A DNA stretch of 64,000 nucleotides from Lysinibacillus boronitolerans JCM 21713 = 10a = NBRC 103108 (GCF_000772935.1 NZ_JPVR01000071.1:62001-126000); one strand, 5' to 3'. Counted from the first letter of the stretch, positions 1 to 9,193 are shown. The notes: generated by a model not told the origin, from the sequence alone. Numbers and translations are program-made.

Positions 1-212
1 GTTTTTCAGAGCAACAATATTATGAAATTTATTTAGATCGCAAACTCGCTATCCATCAAGCGTTAGCAAAGGCAGAAAAAGGTGACATTGTCCTTGTTGC
101 CGGAAAAGGGCATGAACAAACACAGCAAATTAAAAATCAAAAATTCCCTTTTTCCGATCAACAATGTATTAAAGACTATTTTGCGAGTTTAATTACGGAC
201 GACGCTGAATAA
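1..212 (+). CDS. murE: MurE-type Mur ligase, C-terminal fragment (partial)
   Basis: Only the last ~69 codons are in the window (frame begins at base 3). MurE ligases add the third amino acid (meso-DAP or L-Lys) to UDP-MurNAc-L-Ala-D-Glu in the cytoplasm. The visible part has the C-terminal Mur ligase signature: a DRKLAIHQAL helix, then GDIVLVAGKGHEQTQ and a closing F-x-D (FPFSD). The amino-acid-selecting motif (DNPR in DAP enzymes) lies upstream, outside the window, so the substrate cannot be read. The B. subtilis murE position between spoVD and mraY is empty here, so this may be the cell's displaced murE or one of two copies. Its stop overlaps the convergent thioesterase gene by 20 bp. Confidence 0.8.
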   Translation, partial: FSEQQYYEIYLDRKLAIHQALAKAEKGDIVLVAGKGHEQTQQIKNQKFPFSDQQCIKDYFASLITDDAE

Positions 213-693
213 CAAAGAAAGATCCTGTAGCGATGGCAAGCCTACGACCAGTCTCATCTTCGATATCACATTCCATGACAAGTGTTTGGCGTCCCTTATG
301 GACAAAACGACCACGTGCAATCAATTCTTTATTGGTTGTGGTAGCAATATACGATACATTCATATTCGTAGTAACTACATTATAGCCCTCAGGCACAGAC
401 CGCGAAGCAAGCCCTCCCATAGCAGCATCAGCAATCGTGGCAATAATACCTCCATGTGGCACCTTTATCGTATTGTGGATGACAGGTGTAATAGGGATAC
501 GAACCTCACTGGCCTCAGGCTCAAATATACCTACCATATGTAAAGTAGCATTAAGATAACGACGGTGAATGCCTTGCTGTTTCTCCCGTAGTCCATTTAA
601 AAGATGTAATAAAACTTCTTCATCTTCCTCGGTACTATCTTGTAAAATCTCGGCAACTAATTGTTCAATCTGACCTTTAGATGTTGTCATCAT
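193..693 (-). CDS. PaaI-family hotdog-fold thioesterase
   Basis: A 166-residue protein that probably hydrolyses an acyl-CoA thioester in the cytoplasm. The hotdog signature is visible: H-N-T-I-K-V-P-H-G-G-I-I-A-T-I-A-D-A-A-M-G, with the GG turn and the Asp of the central helix, followed by VVTTNMNVSYIATTT and a late GRQTLVMECDIEDETGR strand. An N-terminal extension of about 50 residues is helical and acidic. I start at the Met whose codon ends at 693 because AAAGAGG lies 8 nt upstream; a longer in-frame start at 723 has no such site. The substrate is unknown. The gene faces the MurE fragment, overlapping it tail to tail, and diverges from ricF. Confidence 0.8.
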   Translation of the reverse strand: MMTTSKGQIEQLVAEILQDSTEEDEEVLLHLLNGLREKQQGIHRRYLNATLHMVGIFEPEASEVRIPITPVIHNTIKVPHGGIIATIADAAMGGLASRSVPEGYNVVTTNMNVSYIATTTNKELIARGRFVHKGRQTLVMECDIEDETGRRLAIATGSFFVIQRRP

Positions 694-780
694 TTGGAAA
701 ACCTCTTTCATTAAAATTATCAATAATGTAAAATTACCATAAAATCTGTTATGATGGGAAAGAGATTGGGGGAATTAAAA

Positions 781-1227
781 ATGATGATGACCTCTGACTG
801 GGTAATCATTTTGGATGAGGCGGAAGCGCTTTGTGAGATGATTCTTTCCTCAGAACCTGCGATGGCGCTACAACAAGCTTATGAAGCAGTATATAGTGAT
901 GCACAAATTGTTGAAGCTATATATGCATTTAATCGCATGAAAGAGCAGTACGAAGATGTACAACGTTTCGGAAAATATCATCCGGACTACCATACAATTA
1001 TGAAGTCGATTCGCCAACAGAAAAGGGCCCTTGACTTAAATGAGAAAGTTTCGGCCTTGAAAATTGCTGAAAACGATTTCCAGGATTTACTTGATGAGAT
1101 TAGCTTATTAATAGGAAAAACAGTCTCTGAAGCGGTAAAAGTTCCTGTTAGTAATCCATTCTTTGCATCTAGTTCATCTTGCGGAGGTGGATGCGGCTCG
1201 GGCGGTTCATGCTCTTGCTCAGCGTAA
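781..1227 (+). CDS. ricF: RicF (YlbF) regulator of mRNA processing, competence and sporulation
   Basis: A 148-residue YlbF/YmcA-family protein. In B. subtilis RicF forms the RicA-RicF-RicT (Y-complex), which helps RNase Y mature selected mRNAs and is needed for sporulation, competence and biofilm. The middle carries the strongly conserved block EQYEDVQRFGKYHPDY, then helical segments. The tail is Cys-rich (SSCGGGCGSGGSCSCSA), five cysteines, matching the family member whose tail helps ligate an Fe-S cluster. The start is the first of three consecutive ATGs, preceded by GGGGGAA. The length agrees with B. subtilis YlbF (149 aa), and ylbG follows after an insertion of two metabolic genes. An intrinsic terminator follows. 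Confidence 0.93.
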   Translation: MMMTSDWVIILDEAEALCEMILSSEPAMALQQAYEAVYSDAQIVEAIYAFNRMKEQYEDVQRFGKYHPDYHTIMKSIRQQKRALDLNEKVSALKIAENDFQDLLDEISLLIGKTVSEAVKVPVSNPFFASSSSCGGGCGSGGSCSCSA

Positions 1228-1256
1228 ATCGGATGTGTATATAACATATCTCTTCT

Positions 1257-1308
1257 AGACTGTAGACAACTCGAAGGCAACAACTGAGTTAGTTTACAGT
1301 CTTTTTTA
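1257..1308 (+). terminator. Rho-independent terminator after ricF
   Basis: AGACTGTAGAC pairs with GTTTACAGTCT (one G-U pair) around a loop of about 24 nt, and is followed by TTTTTT. Confidence 0.75.
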
Positions 1309-1334
1309 TCATTAAATTGAAGGAGGAAGCATGA

Positions 1335-2387
1335 ATGAAAACATATCGTATCGCTGTGATACCTGGGGATGGAATAGGAAAAGAGGTTGTGCCAGCTGCA
1401 ATAAAAGTTCTAGATCAGGCAGCGTTATTAGATGGTCGCTTTCAATTTGAATGGACAACTTTTCCCTGGGGCTGTGAATACTATTTAGAGACAGGGAAAA
1501 TGATGCCTGATAATGGCATTGAGCTGTTAAAACAGTATGATCAAATTTTTTTAGGTGCAGTCGGAATGCCTAACTTGGTTCCGGATCATGTATCATTATG
1601 GGGTCTGCTCATTAAAATTCGGCGCGAGCTACAGCAATCTATTAATGTACGACCAGCAAAGCTTCTACAAGGGCTACCATCACCTTTACGACAACCAAAT
1701 GGCTTTGATTTTATTGTTGTAAGGGAAAATTCTGAAGGGGAATATGCGGAAAGCGGAGGAAGAATACATAGTGGTCAAGATGAAGTAGCAATCCAAAATG
1801 CTGTTTTTACAAGAAAGGGAACAGAACGGGCGATGCGCTATGCATTTGAACTAGCCAAAACACGTAATGGGCATGTGACTAGTGCTACAAAATCAAATGG
1901 GATTACATATAGCATGCCTTTTTGGGATGAAGTGTTTGCTCAAGTAGGAAAAGAATATGAAGAGGTAGGTCAAGCATCTAATCATATTGACGCACTAGCG
2001 GCATTTTTAGTGATGAAACCAGAAAACTTTGATGTTATCGTAGCATCGAATTTATTTGGGGATATTTTGACAGATCTAGGCGGTGCCATTATGGGAAGCA
2101 TCGGTATTGCACCTGCAGCAAATCTAAACATTGAAGGGCAATATCCATCAATGTTTGAGCCTGTCCATGGTTCTGCACCAGATATAGCTGGTCAAGGAAT
2201 CGCCAATCCTATTGGACAAATTTGGACAGGTAAGATGATGCTCGATTTCCTTGGTTATCAAGATATGGGAACAAGGATATTAGATGCTATTGAGCAAACA
2301 TTAGCGCAGGATATAAAAACGCCTGATTTGGGTGGAACTGCCACACTACAAGAAGTAACTGATGCAATCATAAACTATTTAACATAA
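1335..2387 (+). CDS. Tartrate/D-malate dehydrogenase-type beta-decarboxylating enzyme (YcsA-like)
   Basis: A 350-residue NAD-dependent beta-hydroxyacid oxidative decarboxylase of the isopropylmalate/isocitrate dehydrogenase fold, closest in appearance to tartrate dehydrogenase/D-malate dehydrogenase (TtuC, B. subtilis YcsA). Visible landmarks are AVIPGDGIGKEV at the N-terminus, FIVVRENSEGEY mid-protein, SATKSNGITYSMPFWDEV with the catalytic Lys, NFDVIVASNLFGDILTDLG with the metal-binding Asp residues, and FEPVHGSAPDIAGQGIANP for NAD binding. No leu genes are adjacent, which argues against LeuB. AGGAGG lies 8 nt before ATG 1335; a nearer ATG at 1331 is out of frame. It is convergent with the GDPD gene over a shared terminator. 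Confidence 0.87.
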   Translation: MKTYRIAVIPGDGIGKEVVPAAIKVLDQAALLDGRFQFEWTTFPWGCEYYLETGKMMPDNGIELLKQYDQIFLGAVGMPNLVPDHVSLWGLLIKIRRELQQSINVRPAKLLQGLPSPLRQPNGFDFIVVRENSEGEYAESGGRIHSGQDEVAIQNAVFTRKGTERAMRYAFELAKTRNGHVTSATKSNGITYSMPFWDEVFAQVGKEYEEVGQASNHIDALAAFLVMKPENFDVIVASNLFGDILTDLGGAIMGSIGIAPAANLNIEGQYPSMFEPVHGSAPDIAGQGIANPIGQIWTGKMMLDFLGYQDMGTRILDAIEQTLAQDIKTPDLGGTATLQEVTDAIINYLT

Positions 2388-2431
2388 CGTTTAATGATAT
2401 GGAAAGTAATAATGGGTCTAACATTTAAATG

Positions 2432-2467
2432 AAAGGGAAGCACATTCGTTCAGTGTGCTTCCCTTTT
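2432..2467. terminator. Bidirectional terminator between the dehydrogenase and GDPD genes
   Basis: A perfect 13-bp stem (AAAGGGAAGCACA / TGTGCTTCCCTTT) with a 9-nt loop, A-rich on the left and T-rich on the right, sits between two convergent genes, so it can serve both strands. Confidence 0.88.
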
Positions 2468-2477
2468 ATGTCTTGTC

Positions 2478-3389
2478 TTATTTAGATTCTTGAGCTTGTA
2501 ATAACTCAACAGCAATATCAGGACGATCGGTAATAATGCCCTTTGCCCCATTATGGAGTAATTTTTTCATCGTATCTATGTCATTGATTGTCCAATAGTG
2601 GACTGGAATATTGAGGTTATTTAAAAACTGAATAAATTTAGGAGAATCTAATGCAATAACCCCTGACTTTGGAGGGATTTGAAAAACATCCACCTTAGGG
2701 TGATATAAATGTCCAAACTGACTTGAGAAGGAAGCAAATGCTTTTCTTACATCTGATTCACCTGCACCAAGTGCTACTTGATTTTGCGCATATAAATTAA
2801 AGCGATCTATTTGCTCACCATAAAAGCTTGTCACAACGACACGATGTTCAGCTTGAAGCTCTTCAATTAAGCGCCAAAGTTTAGAAGGCATTAGACTCCC
2901 TTCGTAAGTATCAGGAGCATCTTTGATATCAATGTTGATTAGCATGTTGGGATAGGTTTCAAGCAACTCTCGTAAAGTGACGACATCTAATTTATCCTCT
3001 CGATATAGGAAATTTCCTTCTAAATCTTCAAATTGGTAGCCGTGGTTTAAGGCATTGATTTCTGCCAACGTCATATCTGCAATAAGCCCATAGCCGTCCG
3101 TTGTACGTTCAACTGTCTCGTCATGAAAAACAATAATTTCCTCATCTTTCGTTAGGCGAATGTCGATTTCAAAGCCATCAACACCTAGCTGTGCAGCTTT
3201 TTCAAATGCAACCATTGTATGTTCTGGTGCTAAAAGAGCTCCGCCACGATGTGCAAGAATTATGGGGCGTTCGAATTGTAATGCTTGTTTACCTTCGCGT
3301 TGCTGTGGTTTTGAAATAGCTTTACTGCCTGCCCAAGCTGCTGCACTTGCTGCTGCAATTGCAAGCGCAATTTTTGTTTTCTTACCCAT
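2478..3389 (-). CDS. Glycerophosphodiester phosphodiesterase, membrane-anchored or exported
   Basis: A 303-residue GDPD/UgpQ-family enzyme that hydrolyses glycerophosphodiesters to glycerol-3-phosphate and an alcohol. Residues 1-25 (KK at the start, then an Ala-rich hydrophobic run) look like a signal peptide or anchor, placing the enzyme outside the membrane. The TIM-barrel motifs follow: ILAHRGG, PEHTMVAFEKA, DGFEIDIRLTKDEEIIVFHD with the metal-binding Glu/Asp and catalytic His, then LLINIDIKD and VHYWTINDIDTMKKLL near the end. ATG 3389 is preferred over an upstream start because AAGGAGG lies directly before it. It is monocistronic on the minus strand. A role in membrane or teichoic acid turnover is inference. 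Confidence 0.9.
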   Translation of the reverse strand: MGKKTKIALAIAAASAAAWAGSKAISKPQQREGKQALQFERPIILAHRGGALLAPEHTMVAFEKAAQLGVDGFEIDIRLTKDEEIIVFHDETVERTTDGYGLIADMTLAEINALNHGYQFEDLEGNFLYREDKLDVVTLRELLETYPNMLINIDIKDAPDTYEGSLMPSKLWRLIEELQAEHRVVVTSFYGEQIDRFNLYAQNQVALGAGESDVRKAFASFSSQFGHLYHPKVDVFQIPPKSGVIALDSPKFIQFLNNLNIPVHYWTINDIDTMKKLLHNGAKGIITDRPDIAVELLQAQESK

Positions 3390-3603
3390 ATTCGTCCTCC
3401 TTAACAATTATCCTCATATAAAAAGTAGTAGTGAATTCATTGTTTAATCAATAGTAGTAAGTACAGGTCCTACTATTAAATGAGTTACTAGTATAAGTGA
3501 ATGATGATTTTTTTTATGCCGATTTTTGCCATCCTATTTGAAAAACAATCATTATGGAGATGCAAATGTCTTGTAAAGGGTTCATTTGTGGCATGATCAT
3601 CTT

Positions 3604-3726
3604 TCAACATTCTTCTGTTCCTGTAATGATGCTACAATTGAATTTAATTAAAACCACTGATTCATCTTCACGATGTTCAACGTCGTATGCTTTTCCATTA
3701 TAACGGAAAATTGAGCGTTCTGTCAG
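3604..3726 (-). other. Possible decayed small gene in the GDPD-ylbG intergenic region
   Basis: The 3390-3793 gap holds no normal gene. On the minus strand a frame opens right after a TAG with a CTG codon and runs 40 codons to a TGA; it includes SIFRYNGKAYDVEHRED and a Val/Ile-rich strand, an amino-acid-like pattern. It has no ATG/GTG/TTG start and no ribosome binding site. It may be the remnant of a small protein gene, or chance. I do not recognise a family. Confidence 0.22.
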
Positions 3727-3793
3727 CTAAACTCTGTTGCTATCATTTTCTGGTCTATGGTATTCTTTTATGTAAGAAATGAGGGAATCCAAT

Positions 3794-4066
3794 ATGAACG
3801 AACGACAAGGGCTAATCGTTTACGTCCATCAATTAAAACATGCGAAGTCACTTCGGAAATATGGTCATGTTCTTTATATTTCTAGAAGGCAAAAATACGT
3901 AGTGCTTTACTGCGATCTTGAGGATATTGACATGATGACAACAAAACTACAACGCCTTCCATTTGTGAAAGACGTTGTGGCGTCTTATCGTCCATTTGTA
4001 AAAACTGAATATGAAAATGCAAAACCAGATAAAGCAAAGGAATATGACTATAAAGTAGGTCTATAA
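3794..4066 (+). CDS. ylbG: YlbG family protein (UPF0298)
   Basis: A 90-residue cytoplasmic protein of unknown function, conserved next to ylbF and rsmD in Bacillus. The sequence keeps the family core: [20 protein letters not shown], a central [17 protein letters not shown] and [19 protein letters not shown], ending in a charged tail. The length equals B. subtilis YlbG. I start at ATG 3794, preceded by GAGGG, and not at an upstream in-frame codon without spacing. Its stop is 2 bp from the stop of the convergent gene, with no room for a separate terminator. Confidence 0.9.
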   Translation: MNERQGLIVYVHQLKHAKSLRKYGHVLYISRRQKYVVLYCDLEDIDMMTTKLQRLPFVKDVVASYRPFVKTEYENAKPDKAKEYDYKVGL

Positions 4067-4068
4067 AC

Positions 4069-4458
4069 TTATGTCAATGCAGGTATATAGTTATTTAGTC
4101 TTAATATACCTATTAAGTATTGATAAAATAGTTTTGATTCCGAAAATATAGATGAGTGCTTTATTTCTACAACTACTGCTTTTCGACCGAGTTGTTCTAT
4201 TTGTGCTTCAAACATTTTTTGTCGCTGTGTTGGCTGTTCTTCATTGTATGGGATGCCCTCTCGACAAATATAAATAGGCATGAACTTACTTTCGCCGACT
4301 GGTTTAAGGGCGACAGCTAAAGAAATCACCTTCTTGTCTTCTTTTGTAGATGTTAGTAAAAAGGCTTGATGAAAACGTTCCTGGTTGGTTTTAATAATTT
4401 CGAGTAGCTCGTAAACATCACCATAGCCTTCACCTAATTCTATAAATTGTTGTGGCAT
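4069..4458 (-). CDS. Small conserved protein of unknown function (DUF7147-like)
   Basis: A 129-residue soluble protein beginning PQQFIELGEGYGDVYELLEI. I do not know a function. It resembles short Bacillus proteins that I recall being grouped as DUF7147 and sometimes mislabelled methylthioribose kinase; it is far too short and has no kinase motifs. It has alternating strand and helix character (HQAFLLTSTK, KVISLAVALKPVG, KFMPIYICREG) and a basic-hydrophobic end. AAAGGATG lies 11 nt before the ATG. It diverges from the exported protein gene at 4515, with 56 bp between starts. Confidence 0.6.
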   Translation of the reverse strand: MPQQFIELGEGYGDVYELLEIIKTNQERFHQAFLLTSTKEDKKVISLAVALKPVGESKFMPIYICREGIPYNEEQPTQRQKMFEAQIEQLGRKAVVVEIKHSSIFSESKLFYQYLIGILRLNNYIPALT

Positions 4459-4514
4459 AATAATTGCACATCCTTTCCAATATTCATAGTATCATGCTGC
4501 GGGAGGTCAAGCAC

Positions 4515-5936
4515 ATGAAATTTGCATTAAGCTTTTTTTCTATTTTAGCACTAATCATTACAGGAACGGTATTTTTCCAATACCATGCTTATTCATCTGA
4601 TTTAGAAACAGGCATAGGAGATTTTCATTATTCTCAGGAAATAGAAATTGTCTATCGCGAAAATAGCTTAGATATTCGTCAACATTTTAAAAACCTACCA
4701 AATCAAAAGGTGAAAATTAAATGGCCTGAAAAAGCAACAAACGCTAGTTGCTTTATTGAAAATGAAAAAAGCTGTGATCGTTTATCAGATGAAGTCTCTT
4801 ATTTTGCAAAAGGGGAGACAAAATCACAATCTGTGTCATACATAATTCCAATTGAAGGTGGCTTAAAAAATAAGATGCTCCTTCAAAATGTTTTTGCTAC
4901 ACTAATAAATGGTGAAGCGTCCTATTCAATTGTTTCGATTTCTACAGACAGTAAAGTGAAAGGACAATGGGTTACAGGTTTACCCCTAGTAGGTCAACAA
5001 CAACTTGTACTTGTCAATTACACAATGTTTAGAGGAAACGGTACTGTTCAAGATTTATATTGGCAAGCTGGGGAGCTTAAAGCGCAAGAGCAAACACCTG
5101 TATTATCAATTTATGCACAGCAAGAAGTCCCTAATGATTTTCTGAAATCAGTAGAAAATATACAGCTTCTAAGTGATGAACATATTGCAATTATTCAAGA
5201 AAAAAGTCCAGTAGCAGTTCATGACGAAAGATTGTTATTTTTACCAACACTTACTGCACAAGCTGTAGAGCAGGAAGTAATTTTATCACAAATAAAATCA
5301 CAATATAATTTTGTAGATTCTCCAGAATGGTTGCCTGAGGTTGTGGCATCCTATTTAATAAACGATCCAATTGGTGGAGAAAAAACAAAGAAAATCATCA
5401 AGACATTAAATGATTACATGACGGATAGTCAACAACAAGCTTGGCAGGAAACATTGAAAAAGCTTGGAGATGAATCGATTTCACCAGATACAATGGACAA
5501 GTACTTATCACAGGTATTAGATGCCAAAACATCTTATTTTGCCTTAAATGCAGCTCAGCAAAATGGAACCTATCCACTTTTATTTGAGGATGCACGTGAT
5601 ATCTATGTGGATGATACGTTGAAAGAAGATGTACATGTTATTCTATATGATGGACAGGTGTTATATACGGCAGATACATTATTGCCTTACCTTGGCTACT
5701 CGGCTGAGGAAGGAAAGAATGGCTATTATGTAAATAGTGAGCATCGGACATTCCGCTTTCCGAAAGAGCCTGGATTTTATGTATTCAACCAACGTAGATA
5801 TTCATCAATCTCTGAACCAATTATTAAGATTGCTGATCATTATTATGTAGAAGAAGCTTGGTTACAGCGATTATTCCAAGTTGAACTGCAAAAAAAGGAT
5901 GAGCGTATTCAAATATTAACACAAGAGCAACAATAA
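4515..5936 (+). CDS. Exported protein of unknown function with a C-terminal stalk-like domain
   Basis: A 473-residue protein with an N-terminal hydrophobic segment (residues ~3-20, FALSFFSILALIITGTVFF) acting as signal peptide or anchor. Residues ~30-240 are beta-rich without a motif I know; two Cys (ASCFIENEKSCD) could form a disulfide outside the cell. The C-terminal ~90 residues (VILYDGQVLYTADTLLPYLG, then YYVEEAWLQRLF) resemble the stalk domain of copper amine oxidase-like wall proteins. GGGAGGT precedes ATG 4515, which is why I reject a start 51 bp upstream. It lies upstream of rsmD in the slot between ylbG and rsmD, so it is an insertion relative to B. subtilis. Confidence 0.6.
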   Translation: MKFALSFFSILALIITGTVFFQYHAYSSDLETGIGDFHYSQEIEIVYRENSLDIRQHFKNLPNQKVKIKWPEKATNASCFIENEKSCDRLSDEVSYFAKGETKSQSVSYIIPIEGGLKNKMLLQNVFATLINGEASYSIVSISTDSKVKGQWVTGLPLVGQQQLVLVNYTMFRGNGTVQDLYWQAGELKAQEQTPVLSIYAQQEVPNDFLKSVENIQLLSDEHIAIIQEKSPVAVHDERLLFLPTLTAQAVEQEVILSQIKSQYNFVDSPEWLPEVVASYLINDPIGGEKTKKIIKTLNDYMTDSQQQAWQETLKKLGDESISPDTMDKYLSQVLDAKTSYFALNAAQQNGTYPLLFEDARDIYVDDTLKEDVHVILYDGQVLYTADTLLPYLGYSAEEGKNGYYVNSEHRTFRFPKEPGFYVFNQRRYSSISEPIIKIADHYYVEEAWLQRLFQVELQKKDERIQILTQEQQ

Positions 5937-5972
5937 CTTTTGCAGCGGAGGGCCAACCTTTCGCTGCAAAAT
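5937..5972. terminator. Hairpin between the exported protein gene and rsmD
   Basis: TTTTGCAGCG pairs with CGCTGCAAAA around a short GG/CC-closed middle. There is no clear T-run on the plus strand, so it may be a weak terminator or an mRNA-end hairpin. Confidence 0.4.
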
Positions 5973-6007
5973 ACTTTATATAGACGAAAGCACGGTGAGA
6001 TATTGAT

Positions 6008-7067
<1,060 letters not shown>

Positions 7068-7073
7068 GGATGC

Positions 7074-7109
7074 AGAGGATGTCAAAAGAACAACGACATC
7101 CTCTTTTTA
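7074..7109. terminator. Terminator between coaD and ylbJ (convergent)
   Basis: AGAGGATGTC pairs perfectly with GACATCCTCT around an 11-nt A-rich loop and is followed by TTTTT. Confidence 0.88.
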
Positions 7110-7125
7110 ATATTTAGAGCGATTG

Positions 7126-8025
7126 TTATTTTAGAAAAAATAGAGCATAAATAGTAGGTACAATGATTATGCTAAGGAGGCGGAATTTAATATAAGGTCG
7201 TACAGAAAGTTTTGCAGATTTGGCGATAACAAAAATTTGTAAGTGAATACTTATACTTTGCATCGTTAAAAAAATCACAACAAGTAAATGGATATACGGA
7301 AGATCTGGAAATGCTGTAACTGTCATTTTAAGACCGTTCGTTACCTCCAGAACAGCTGCTATGGAAAGCTCAAGCGTATAGGGAAGCTTTGGTATCAGCT
7401 GATCTAAGCCTTGTTGTACGATGGTTTGAATCGTTGTGAAAAAGATGATGGTTGTACCAACTAGCAGAATTGTTGGGGCTGTTTCTTTAATACTTTCCGA
7501 AAATGGAGCACTATAGAGTGGTGTGTTGTGTACGGAGATATTAGGTGAATCAGTTTTGCGAAAGAAAAAGTAGCCAGTTACTAGGCAACAAATATTAAAC
7601 GTATGTAGTAAACATAAAAACAACCATCCAAATGTATTATTGTGTAGTAAATCAAGACTTACAAAACCTAATACAAAAAGTGGACTGGGGGCATGACAAA
7701 CAGCTAGCAAAAAATTTGCCTCTTTAGGGTGTAGTTGACCACTATTTTTCAAATAAACAATAGTGGTTGCGCCAGTTGGATAGCCTCCAAGAGCACTAAT
7801 AATGTAGGCTTGTACGTATAAAGAAGCCCTTTTTGTTTTGGTACGCATAGGGGCTGTTAAACGCAGAAGCCATTGTGTTAACACAAGATACGGCAATAAG
7901 TACGGAAAAAGTGCTTCCATGAAAAGATTTAAGCCTAAATCAGTACCACTGTGAGCGGTTTGTGGGAATAACAAGAGTAAGAGAATTAGAATTACGCAGA
8001 GCACTATTTGAATTGTAGCAAACAT
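7126..8025 (-). CDS. ylbJ: YlbJ-family sporulation membrane protein (short form)
   Basis: A 299-residue multi-pass membrane protein with roughly 7-8 hydrophobic segments. YlbJ of B. subtilis is made in the mother cell under SigE and is needed for proper spore maturation; the molecular activity is unknown. The fold belongs to the nucleoside-recognition (gate) superfamily. Conserved pieces are LFPYLLPYLVLTQWLL, the loop ALGGYPTGA and a later LEVTNGLK. B. subtilis YlbJ is about 400 residues, so this form is shorter, yet both halves are recognisable. I start at the Met at 8025, right before the first membrane segment; an upstream 32-codon extension looks non-native. It is convergent with coaD and divergent from ylbL. 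Confidence 0.75.
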   Translation of the reverse strand: MFATIQIVLCVILILLLLLFPQTAHSGTDLGLNLFMEALFPYLLPYLVLTQWLLRLTAPMRTKTKRASLYVQAYIISALGGYPTGATTIVYLKNSGQLHPKEANFLLAVCHAPSPLFVLGFVSLDLLHNNTFGWLFLCLLHTFNICCLVTGYFFFRKTDSPNISVHNTPLYSAPFSESIKETAPTILLVGTTIIFFTTIQTIVQQGLDQLIPKLPYTLELSIAAVLEVTNGLKMTVTAFPDLPYIHLLVVIFLTMQSISIHLQIFVIAKSAKLSVRPYIKFRLLSIIIVPTIYALFFLK

Positions 8026-8143
8026 GTTATCATCTCGTTTCAACTTTTTGTCATTCACATAGGCAAATGCTAAAATCAATATATGTGAGAAAGGCAAAAA
8101 CATGAACGTATGGTTTTGCAAGCGTCCTAGGAGGTGTTTTCAA

Positions 8144-9190
8144 GTGAAGAAAAAAATTAGTATTTATGCAGTGTTAATAGTCGTGATTTGTTTTATGATG
8201 TTATACCGACTAGACGCGTATATTATGAAACCTGGAAGTGCCTATGATGTCAGTAAATTCGTTACTGTGGATAGTAAAGAGGCAGATAGTGAGGGGTCTT
8301 TAAGTTTAATGACAGTTGCTATGCAGCAAGCCACACCATTTTCGTATTTGTGGGCGAAAGTTCAAAAATATCAAAAGCTAATGGATATTGAGCAAGTACG
8401 AAATCCTTTAGAGGATGATGAGGAATATAATATTCGACAGTTAAAGTTAATGTCTGATTCACAATTTAATGCCAAATATGTAGCCTTCCAAAGAGCAGGA
8501 CTAGAGACAAAGGTTCTTTTTAATGGTGTATTCATATTAAATGTATTAGACGGAGGAGCTTCTGACGGTATTTTAAAAGCTGGTGATGAAATTATCGAGG
8601 TTGATGGTCAAAGAATAACTAGCCAGCAAATGCTTGTGGATCTATTAAAACCTAAGCAGTTTGGCGATAAAGTAACCATTCAATTTATACGTAATGAAGA
8701 ACAACATCAGGAGACTATTACACTACAGGAAATTCCAAACGCCCAAGAACATAGAGCGGGTTTAGGTATTTCCTATACAGAAAGCAAATCAATTGAAACG
8801 AATCCGAAAGTGACGATGAAAACAGAGGATATTGGGGGACCTTCTGCTGGGCTGATGTTTACACTTGAAATATTAGACCAACTGCTTGATGAAGATTTAA
8901 CAAAAGGTTATGCAATTGCTGGTACAGGTGAAATGCTAATAGATGGATCGGTTGGCAGAATTGGTGGAATAGATTATAAGGTTATTGCCGCTGATCGTGA
9001 CGGTATGGAAATCTTTTTTGCACCAGATGATGAAATCACTCAAGAAATGAAAGCGAAGTATCCAGAGCTAGAATCGAATTATGCAACGGCTGTCAAAACG
9101 GCCAAAGAGATTAAAACAAAAATGAAAATCGTTCCCGTGAAAAGCGTTGACGATGCAATCAATTATTTAAAGCAACTTCAACCAAAATAA
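8144..9190 (+). CDS. ylbL: SepM-type PDZ-Lon (S16) membrane protease YlbL
   Basis: A 348-residue membrane-anchored serine protease. One N-terminal membrane segment (residues ~5-20), then the invariant KPGSAYDVSKFV, a PDZ domain (GVFILNVLDGGASDGILKAG to ~residue 195) and a Lon-type protease domain. The Ser-Lys dyad is visible: S234 in GGPSAGLMFTLE and K279 in GRIGGIDYKVIAA. B. subtilis YlbL has been linked with the DNA-damage checkpoint by degrading the cell-division inhibitor YneA; the SepM homologue trims a competence peptide. GTG 8144 is chosen with TAGGAGGTG upstream. Confidence 0.92.
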   Translation: MKKKISIYAVLIVVICFMMLYRLDAYIMKPGSAYDVSKFVTVDSKEADSEGSLSLMTVAMQQATPFSYLWAKVQKYQKLMDIEQVRNPLEDDEEYNIRQLKLMSDSQFNAKYVAFQRAGLETKVLFNGVFILNVLDGGASDGILKAGDEIIEVDGQRITSQQMLVDLLKPKQFGDKVTIQFIRNEEQHQETITLQEIPNAQEHRAGLGISYTESKSIETNPKVTMKTEDIGGPSAGLMFTLEILDQLLDEDLTKGYAIAGTGEMLIDGSVGRIGGIDYKVIAADRDGMEIFFAPDDEITQEMKAKYPELESNYATAVKTAKEIKTKMKIVPVKSVDDAINYLKQLQPK

Positions 9191-9193
9191 TGT

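Noticed and set aside
1335-2387. LeuB (3-isopropylmalate dehydrogenase)
   Set aside because: No leuA, leuC or leuD nearby, and the SATKSNG segment fits the tartrate/D-malate branch better.
4069-4458. Methylthioribose kinase
   Set aside because: Only 129 residues with no kinase motifs.
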